DNA from: Conchocele bisecta
Taxonomy: Eukaryota > Mollusca > Bivalvia > Lucinida > Thyasiridae
Length of the DNA: 64,000 nucleotides
Reading direction: 5' to 3'
NCBI GenBank assembly: GCA_029237695.1
Contig: CM055267.1
Span: 12,613,043 to 12,677,042, forward strand
The notes under the pieces: generated by a model
What the model saw: only the letters and a program-made list of their open reading frames with translations
Told to the model about the DNA's origin: nothing
The model's database searches: none
Made by a program: the position numbers and the translations under genes
Shown here: one piece after another, positions 55,496 through 64,000 of the stretch
How the letters are laid out: every line of letters begins with the position of its first letter
Position numbering within the stretch: the first letter of the stretch is position 1

Positions 55496-57886
55496 CTGAA
55501 ATGTGGCTGTGACTGGAGAAATGGGGCTTATGGGATTTCTGATCAGTCTACATCCTGATCTTCTAGCACAACCCTGTAGTGTGATATGGATATGCATGTT
55601 ATACTATAGGAATGAATGGCCTTTTTGTGGAATTTATCGGGGTATAAACTTGGAAAAGTCGCGGAAATACTGGACGAAGGCCGGAAGGCCTCATCCAGTA
55701 TTCCCGCGACTTTTCCAAGTTTATATCCCCGATAAATTCCACAAAAAGGCCATTCATTCCTTATAATTCCAGCATTTGAAATAAATTCATCAAGAAAATG
55801 TGTTTATTTTCCGTTTTCTTAAGAATTATTTTAACTGCGCCTCACGGTTACGGAAAGTAGTTCGGCATGGAGTTTACTGGGATATAAATGGTATACCTCT
55901 CAACCGGGAGGTCAAACGTTCGAGCCTCCGCTCGGGCTGTTATGGCCGATTGATGAGCCGCCAGCTAGTTAAATAACTGGTACCAATTGCCTACCTGCCT
56001 GATGCCGGGCATATAGGATAGGAATTGGGAAGTACTGATGTTCAGAGATTAGATGGTCTCATAAGTCAAAACTGGCTGGCCCTTTCAATAGTGGAGACAA
56101 TATAACACTTTAATATGATGGTCAGAGAAGATAGAGTGCTGTTGTAATGATTTGGCAGTAGCCATTTACCATTGCAGGGTACCATAGTAATAAAACAAAA
56201 TGTACTGTTGTGGCTGTAACTAGAGAAATGAGGCTTATGGGTTTTGCGACCAGTGTAGATCCAGATCAGCCTGTGCATTCGCACAGTCTGATCAGGATCT
56301 GCACTGTTCGACATTCCACCAATGAAACACCCATCGTGCTTGTAACATGCAATATAGATCGTTACCAGGCTACATGAGTGTGCTATCAGATCAGGAGCTA
56401 CATTGGTCACAAATGCCATTCTCCAGTCACAGCCACATTTACAACCAGTGCAGTCTGATCTCAAAACCATTCTGTCCACCTTGAATTGTTAGGCTATGTG
56501 GCTGTGACTGGAGAACTGGGGCTTATGTGATGTATAGTCAGTCTATCACACTTGTGCAGCCTCATAAGGATAAAAACTGATTGCTAGAAGGACAGGACTT
56601 TCATTGACTGAATAGCAACATCGTTATCACTAAGCTAATCCCCTAGCAGCCTTGATAATAAAAAAAGTTATTGAATAAACACATTTTTTTAAAGCATTTG
56701 CCTTGCACAAAGAAGGTGAACATAAGTCCTCAGTGACCTCGGTGAAGCGGTTATTGAAATATGAAAGGTTTTTCTAACGTACACACGCATTTACGCATGC
56801 ACGTATGCACGTACATGGACTAATGCTATATCCCCTCTTGCCTATAGGCGAGGCGATAATCAGTGCAGATCTGAATCTACACTGATCGTAAATGCCATAA
56901 GACACATTTCTTCAGTTACAGCGACAAATAAGGCCAACTTACTGTGAATTTATCCTTTATATTTTGCCTCTCTTTGTCTTTTAGCTGCAAAGAAAATGAA
57001 ATTGAACAGTCAGTGGAAGAATGGGGCTAAGTACCTAATGGGCTTCACCCCTTCTACCACTGACACCTTCAATTGTATCACATCATATTGCACATCCGGT
57101 GGACAGCAATATTTTTATATTATTTTTGTTTTGACAAACAGCCGAGGATCATCAAACACATAAACAGTTTGCATGTACATGTATTTGCTAAGCCTAAATT
57201 TGAAGAGAACAAATTAAATTTTACTTGTACATTTCATCATAAAATATATACTATATTTATGAAACATGGGTGTGCCTACTGGCATAGTAATAGTAGACCA
57301 TAAAACAGTTTACAAGCGTTTTGTTGTAACACATGCCTGAATGATTCAGCGACCTTGTGAAGGTTAAGAAGGGCAAGTACGTGTTAATGGAGTAGTGAAT
57401 GTGTCTGGCAAGATAAATAAACTCATGCAAACTTCTGGGCCCGGTTACTCAAAGCTTCTGTTAGCTTAACAGACTGTTAAATCCTTAGCATTGTTAAGCT
57501 AACAGAGGTTTTGAGCAACCAGGCCCAGACATATAAAAATGGCCAAGTGATTCAATGACAGTGTGATGGTCAAAAAGGTCAAGGTCATGTGAATAGTGAT
57601 GTGAGAGTGATGCATATGCTCATAATTATGTATCAATATCGGAATATTAATGTAATCCTTCAAGCTATACTGAGGTTATGCCAGGATGAAGAAATTTCTT
57701 GGTCAAATGACCACAGGCCGACGAAATTGTAATCACCCCTTGCTATCACAAAGCATTATTACATGTATATACACTACACTACACAGTGCCCGGGTTAATG
57801 GTGCGTGTACCTTTGTGTCCGAGTTGAGCCTCTGTGTGGACATCGGCTCGTTGATCTCCAGGATGTAGTGCATCACCCGACTCCAG
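55259..57886 (-). CDS. EXOC7: Exocyst complex component 7 (Exo70), C-terminal 117 residues, 3 exons, partial
   Basis: On the - strand, exons 57886-57811, 56984-56943 and 55495-55259 join in phase 0 and end with TAG. The peptide runs from WSRVMHYILEINEPM through LKDKERQNIKDKFT and GFNKELEEISRAQKGYAIPD to KYIKYAVEDVEEMINRFFD and ends TAA. It aligns almost gap-free with the extreme C-terminus of animal EXOC7. Exo70 is the exocyst subunit that tethers secretory vesicles at the plasma membrane; its C-terminal domain binds phosphoinositides. The two lysines of the KYIKY motif, implicated in lipid binding in mammals, are retained. The rest of the roughly 650-700-residue protein must lie beyond the right edge. 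Repeats crowd the gene: a MITE forms the last splice acceptor region, another starts the 3' UTR, and a 6-kb minisatellite fills the upstream intron. Confidence 0.93.
55502..55600. mobile_element. Family-E MITE, truncated, abutting EXOC7 acceptor
   Basis: TGTGGCTGTGACTGGAGAAA begins 4 bp from the CT (AG on the - strand) of the last EXOC7 acceptor. Internal CTACATCCTGATCTTCTAGC supports the family call. Confidence 0.85.
55608..55761. repeat. ~70-bp-arm near-perfect hairpin
   Basis: AGGAATGAATGGCCTTTTTG through AAAAGTCGCGG and its complement, meeting at GGCCGGAAGGCC. It lies in the last EXOC7 intron. A partial relative is at 17865-17960. Confidence 0.9.
56209..56437. mobile_element. Family-E MITE, full copy
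   Basis: TGTGGCTGTAACTAGAGAAA to CATTCTCCAGTCACAGCCAC then A; core CCTGTGCATTCGCACAG. Confidence 0.87.
56496..56640. mobile_element. Family-E MITE, right-truncated
   Basis: TGTGGCTGTGACTGGAGAAC, then diverged family-E sequence to about GACTGAATAGCAAC. Confidence 0.7.
56943..56984 (-). CDS. EXOC7: EXOC7 penultimate exon, 42 bp
   Basis: A 14-codon exon, acceptor TCTTTGCAG and donor GTAAGT on the - strand. It encodes LKDKERQNIKDKFT, matching LRDKERQIIKERFK of human EXOC7. It was found by looking for the missing block between its neighbours; phase 0 on both sides agrees with them. Confidence 0.9.
57008..57064. repeat. Hairpin related to 47022-47080
   Basis: CAGTCAGTGGAAGAATGGGG at the left and CTTCTACCACTGACACC at the right, both flanked by CAATT- or TTGAAC-type sequence as in the other copy. 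Confidence 0.75.
57065..57435. other. Unassigned intronic DNA
   Basis: AT-rich DNA in the EXOC7 intron, with no recognised feature. Confidence 0.5.
57438..57530. mobile_element. Short palindromic MITE (GGGCCCGGTTACTCAAAGC)
   Basis: GGGCCCGGTTACTCAAAGCT and TTCTGTTAGCTTAACAG are mirrored by GTTAAGCTAACAGAGG and TTTTGAGCAACCAGGCCCA. About 93 bp. Confidence 0.85.
57811..57886 (-). CDS. EXOC7: EXOC7 antepenultimate exon
   Basis: Acceptor GTGTGTTTCAG and donor GTACAC on the - strand. One base finishes a codon from the upstream exon, then 25 codons encode WSRVMHYILEINEPMSTQRL then NSDTK, matching the WLKVTDYIAEKNLPVF region of human EXOC7. The acceptor lies about 20 bp from the edge of the 26-bp minisatellite. 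Confidence 0.87.
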
Positions 57887-57904
57887 CTGAAACACACGAG
57901 ACTA

Positions 57905-60900
57905 TCGTTATACAGCACGGGTAAATACCATCGTTATACAGCACGGGTAAATACCATCATTATACAGCACGGATAAATACAATCGTTATACAGCACAGAT
58001 AAATACCATCGTTATACAGCACAGATAAATACAATCGCTATACAGCACGGATAAATACAATCGCTATACAGCACGGATAAATATCATCGTTATACACCAC
58101 AGATAAATACCATCGTTATACACACAGTAAATACCACGTAACACGTAGATTAAATACATCGTTATCAGCACACATAGACGAAATACATCGTTATACAGCA
58201 CGGATAAATACCATCGTTATACAGCACAGATAAATACCATCGCTATACAGCACAGATAAATACAATCGTTATACAGCACAGGTAAATACCATGTTATCAG
58301 CACGTATACCAGCACAGATAAATACATCGTATACAGCACGATAAAATCATCGTATACAGCACGGATAAATACAATCGTTATACAGCACAGATAAATACCA
58401 TCGTTATACAGCACAGATAAATACCATCGTTATACAGCACAGATAAATACCATCGCTTATACAGCGGTATACATCGATAAATACACACAAAAATACCACG
58501 TTATACAGCACAGATAAATACCATCGTAAATACACGTATCAGCACGATACACGTATCACACGATAAATACCATCGTATACAGCACAGATAAATACCATCA
58601 TTACACGTAAATACAGCACAGATAAATACAACGCTATACAGCACAGGTAAATACCATCGATATACAGGCATGTTATTAAATACAATCGCTATACAGCACA
58701 GGTAAATACCATCGTTATAACAGCATGGGTATAAAACATCGCTTATACAGCCCCAGGTAAATACATCTCTATACAGCACAGGAAATACCATCGCTAAATA
58801 CAAGCATGAGTAAATACCATCGCTATACAGCAACATAATAAATACCATCGTTATACAGCACGGTATAAATACAATCGCTATACAGTTCACAGTACCATCG
58901 TTATACAGGCCACAGATTAAATACCATCGGTTATACTGCACCAGTATTAAAAATTACAATCGTATTTCAGGCTCGGTTAAAATACAATTAGCTTTACAGC
59001 ACGGATAATTTTATACCAGCCCGAAATAAAACCAAATTCTATACAGCACTGGTACATATCCATCGGTATACAAGCATTGATAAATACCATCCTATACAGC
59101 ACAGGTAAATAACCATCGTTATACAGCATGATAAAACATCGCCTTATACCAGCACAGGTAAATACCATCGTATACAGCACGGTAAATACATCGTTAAATA
59201 CAAAGCATGGATAAATACCATTGCAAATACAAGCACAGATAAATACCATCGGTAAACAGCACAGGTAAATACAATCGTTATACAGCACAGATAAATAACA
59301 TCGTTATACCAACACAGAATAAATACGCATACAGGCAACAGATTAAATACAATCGTTATACAGCACCAGGTAAATGGACCATTGTACAGCACAGATATAC
59401 ATCGTTTAAATACATCACGGATAAATAACCATCGCTATACGAGCACAGGTTAAATAACATCGCTTATAACAGGCATGATAAATACAGTCGCTATACGAGC
59501 ACAGGATAAATACAATCGCTATACAGCACGGATAAATATCATCGTTATACACCACAGATAAATACCATCGTTATACAGCACAGATAAATACCATCGTTAT
59601 ACACCACAGATAAATACCATCGTTATACAGCACGGATAAATACAATCGCTATACATGCCGGATAATAAAAACGTTAAACACACAGATAAATACCTATCGT
59701 TATACACCACAGATAAATACCATCGTTATACAGCACAGATAAATACAATCGCTATACAGCACGGATAAATACAATCGTTATACAGCACAGATAAATACAA
59801 TCGTTATACAGCACAGATAAATACCATCGTTTATACCGCAACAAATACATACCATCGTTATACAGCACAGATAACAAATACAAATCGCTATACAGCACGG
59901 ATAAAAATACATCGTTATACAGCACGGAAATACCATTATCTCGATCGTTATTTATACAACGATAAAATACAATCGTTATACGCACGATAAATACAATCGT
60001 TATAGCACAGATAAATACCATCGTTATACAGCACAGATAAATACAATCGCTATTACAGCACGGATAAATACTAATCGTTATACAGAAAACGATAAATTCC
60101 TCGTTATACGCACAGATAAATCAATCGCTATACCAGAACGGATAAATACACGTACAGCACAGATAAATACATCGTTATACAGCACTTAGCCTAAATACCA
60201 TCGTTATACCAAGCAAACAGACGGAAATAAAAACAATGTTTATACAGCACGGATAAATACAATCGCTATACAGTCACAGGTAAATACATCGTTATACAGC
60301 ACAGATAAATACCATTCGTTATACAGCAAGGTTAAATACAATCGTTATACACAACGGGATATTAATACAATGCTATACAGCACGGATAAATCCACAATAC
60401 ACCACAGTAAATACATGTTATACGCAGGGATAATGACATCGTTTATACACCACAGATAAATACCATCGTTATACAAGCACGGTTTACATGTTTTTATGCA
60501 GCAGGATAAATACATCGTTATACAGCAGGATAAATCCAATCGTTATACAGCACAGGTAAATACCATCGTTATACAGCAGGATAAATACACGCTTTATACG
60601 GTTTAACCGGTAAATACAAATCGTTATACAGCACAGACTAAATACATCGTTAAATACAGCACAGATAAATACCATCGTTTAATACAGCACAGTAAATACA
60701 TCGTTTATACAGCACGGGATAAATATCAATCGATTAATTACCGACAGGTAAATTACATTGTTATTACAGCACAGGTAAATACAATCGTTTATACAGCACA
60801 GTATAAATACCATCGTTTTACAAGCAAGATAAATACCCATCGTGGGGATAATATACCAGCACAAGGGGGGTGGAAGGAAAAAAGAGTAAACAAAAACAAA

Positions 60901-63900
60901 AAAAATTTGGACCATCAATCGTATTACCAGCCCCCCCCCAAACAGGTAAATACCATCGTTATACAGCAGGATATAAATCCACGTTATACAGCAAGGGTTA
61001 AAAATACAATTGTTAATTACAGCAGGGGTAAATACCATTGTTTTACAGCACAGTACCATACCAAGTACCATCGCACAGGTATACATTGTTAATAGCACGG
61101 ATAAATACCATCGCTATACAGCACAGGTAAATTACCATTGTTCTAAGCGGAGGTATACATTGTTATACAGACGGGTAAATACCATTCGGTTATACAGCAC
61201 AGTGTATACAAATCGTTATACAGCACTGGGTAGAAATACCATCGTTATACAGCACAGGTAAATACCATCGTTTATACCAGCACAGGTAAATACCATCGTG
61301 ATACAGCACAGATAAATACCATGTCGGCAGATAATACCATCGCATAGCAAGGTAAATACCATGTTATTACAGCACAGATTAAATTACCTAAATCCCTTAT
61401 TCAGCCAGTAAATACAAATGTTATACAGCACAGGGTAAATCCGCGTTATACTTGGCACTGAAAAATAATATCCATACGCACGGGTAATACCATCGTTATA
61501 CAGCACAGGAATTTAAATACCATCATATAAATACAGCACAGATAAAATACCATTGGTACAGCACAGATATACACATTATACTGCAGGGTTAGGTAAATAC
61601 ATTGTTATTACAGCAAGGTAAATTCATCGTTTATACAGCATGGATAAAATTCATCGTTATACAGCACGGATAAATACCATTGTTATACAGCAAGGGAATA
61701 TACTAGCATTATACAGCACCAGGTAAATACAATTGTTATACAGCATTCAGTAAATACATTGTTATTACGGCAGGAAATACCATCGTTATACAGCACGGGT
61801 AAATACATGTTATACAGCACAGGTAAATCCATCGTTATACAGCAGGATTAAATTTACCATCGTTATACGCCGGATAATTACCATCGTTTTAGCCAGTGGT
61901 TAAAATTACCAATTATAACAGGCCACAGATAAATTCATCGTTTTATACCAGCCCACCATAGATGGATAAACCATCGCTTATACAGCACAGGTAAATACCA
62001 TCATTATACAGCAACGGAAATAAAATTATCATCGGTATAAAGGCATGTGGGTAAAATACCATCTTTATACAGCACAGATAAATACAATGTTTATACAGCA
62101 CAGGTAAAATACCATCGTTATACATCACAGAGGAAAAAATACCATCCTTATACAGCACGGGAAATACTAACAGCACTAAATACAAGCACCAGGTAAATAC
62201 CATCGTTATACAGCATGGATAAATACCATCGTTATACAGCACGGATAAATACCATCGTTATACAGCACAGGTAAATACCATTGTTATACAGCACGGATAA
62301 ATACCATCGTTATACAGCACAGGTAAATACCATCATTATACAGCACAGGTAAATACCATCGTTATACAGCACGGGTAAATACAATCGTTATACAGCACGG
62401 ATAAATACCATCGTTATACAGCACGGGTAAATACAATCGTTATACAGCACGGATAAATACCATCGTTATAATGCTACGGGTAAATACAATAGTTATCAGC
62501 TGACGGATAATTACATCGTTATACAGCACGGGTAAATAATTCGTTTTACAGCAAGGAATTGGATTCACCTTCGTTATACTGCAAGGGTAAATTCCATCGT
62601 TATTTCAGCACGGGTAAATACCATCGTTGGTACAGCCACGGATAAATACATCGTTACTACAGCGGGTAAATTTACAATCGGTTTAAATTACTTTGGCACG
62701 ATAAATACCATCGTTTTATACAGCAGTAATACACAATACGTTATACAAGCACGGAAATTAAATCCATCGTTATACAGCACGGGTAAAATTACCTTCCGTT
62801 AAATACAGCACGGGTAAATACCATCGTTTATACAGCACGGATAAATTTCCATCGTTATAAACAGCCATGGATAAAATACATCGTTATACAGCAGGATAAT
62901 ATACATCGCTTATACAAAGACAGGTTAAATAACCAAACGTTATTCAGACAGATTAAAGGATCATCGTTTTTACACGGATATCCATCGGTGGTAGGACACC
63001 ACGATAAATTTCCATCGTATCACACGGATAAAAATACCCATCGTTATACAGGCACGGAATATATTATCGGTTATACAACGATATACATCGTTATACAGCA
63101 CCGGAAATACCATCGTTATACAGCACAGATAAATACTAATCGTTATACAGCACAGGAAATAAATCCATCGGATTTATACCAGACAAGGATAAAAATACAT
63201 CGGTACAGCACAGGTAAATACCATCGTTTTAAAAATACCCACAGATTAAAATACCATCGTTATACAGCTCGTAAATACCATCGTTATCACACGGATAAAT
63301 ACCATCGTTATTACACCACGGATACAAATACCATCGTTTATACTGCAAAAAAAAAATCACAGGGATAAATACATCGGTATACCAGCACAGGATAAATACC
63401 TTCGATTATACAGCACGTGGTAAAATACATCGATAAATCCAGCACGAATTATACATCATTTATACAGCAGGTAAATACCATCGGTATACTGAACGGATAA
63501 ATACATCGTTATCAGGCATTGGATAAATACCATCGTTTACTGGACAGTTTACATATCATTACAGGTATCCACACAAACGGTAAATACATCGTTAACACCA
63601 CGGATAAATACCATCGTTATAGGCTCGGAAATATTTACGGGCATCGGTAAATTTACACCACGGTAAATACATTTCGTTAAATACCTGCCTAGAAATATTA
63701 TACCATCGTTATACAGCACAGATATATACCATCGTTATTTTTACAGCACAGATAAATACCATCGTTAATTTTACAGCACGGATAAATACCAATTGTTGGT
63801 TATACGCACAAGGGTATACCATCGTTTAAACCCACGGATTAAATACCATTTCGTTATACAGGCACGATATAAACCATCGTTATGACTCACGGATAAATAC

Positions 63901-64000
63901 CATCGTTTATACACCACGGATAAATACATCGTTATACAGCTACAGATATAATTACCATCGTTATACTGCAGATAAATACATCGTTAAATACTGGCCTCCA
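57905..64000 (+). repeat. 26-bp minisatellite, at least 6.1 kb, running off the window
   Basis: The unit is ATACCATCGTTATACAGCAC then AGATAA (variants ACGGATAA, ACGGGTAA, ACAGGTAA, CGCTATAC). About 230 units. Regular stretches (57905-58110, 62200-62460) alternate with stretches full of single-base gains and losses. It fills the EXOC7 intron upstream of the 57811-57886 exon. All open frames inside it are by-products. Confidence 0.97.

Noticed and set aside
55498..55597. Upstream extension of the EXOC7 terminal frame
   Set aside because: It is MITE sequence. The 42-bp penultimate exon joins exactly to 55495 and restores the conserved peptide.
58501..61098. Cysteine-rich antisense frames (up to 146 codons)
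   Set aside because: They are made only of 26-bp minisatellite translated in drifting frames.
57905..64000. CRISPR array
   Set aside because: Units are contiguous with no unique spacers, and the genome is animal.

Overview
This is metazoan nuclear DNA, almost certainly from a bivalve mollusc assembled from long reads. Evidence: coding exons with GT-AG introns, two recognisable animal genes, very low gene density, and many repeat types typical of bivalves: (CCGT)n-headed elements with ~160-190 bp core repeats, SINE-like repeats ending near a GCCGTTAAACACCAATAA tail, and palindromic MITEs. No bacterial, viral, rRNA or tRNA gene was recognised.

Genes. (1) On the + strand, eight exons between 23528 and 35839 encode about 311 residues of a RASSF2/4/6-type Ras-association protein: conserved N-terminal segment, RA domain, proline-rich linker and C-terminal SARAH domain. 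Only the first coding exon(s), roughly the first 20 residues, were not found. (2) On the - strand, three exons between 55259 and 57886 encode the last 117 residues of the exocyst subunit EXOC7 (Exo70); the rest lies beyond the right edge. The genes converge, with about 19 kb of repeat-rich DNA between their stop codons. Nothing suggests they work together beyond being neighbours.

Layout. 1-23.5 kb: no gene recognised. It holds a ~155-bp core-repeat element (1-575), a 77-bp satellite at two sites (756-955, 2992-4029), a 26/77-bp VNTR (4.8-7.9 kb) split by a 1161-bp foldback transposon with an 8-bp target duplication, a cluster of a 14-bp motif (9.3-10.1 kb), TA- and TTAA-flanked MITEs, and Helitron-like elements. 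23.5-36.2 kb: RASSF gene, its introns holding a 45-bp minisatellite (24.7-26.2 kb), a 168-bp core array (30.6-32.0 kb) and a 27-bp array (32.1-32.5 kb). 36-55 kb: repeats and unassigned DNA. 55.2-57.9 kb: EXOC7 3' end. 57.9-64.0 kb: a 26-bp minisatellite with many indels, running off the window.

The main theme is mobile DNA. Several palindromic MITE families insert at TTAA, some nested in each other. Repeat DNA supplies or abuts splice acceptors of both genes and begins the EXOC7 3' UTR 13 nt after the stop codon.
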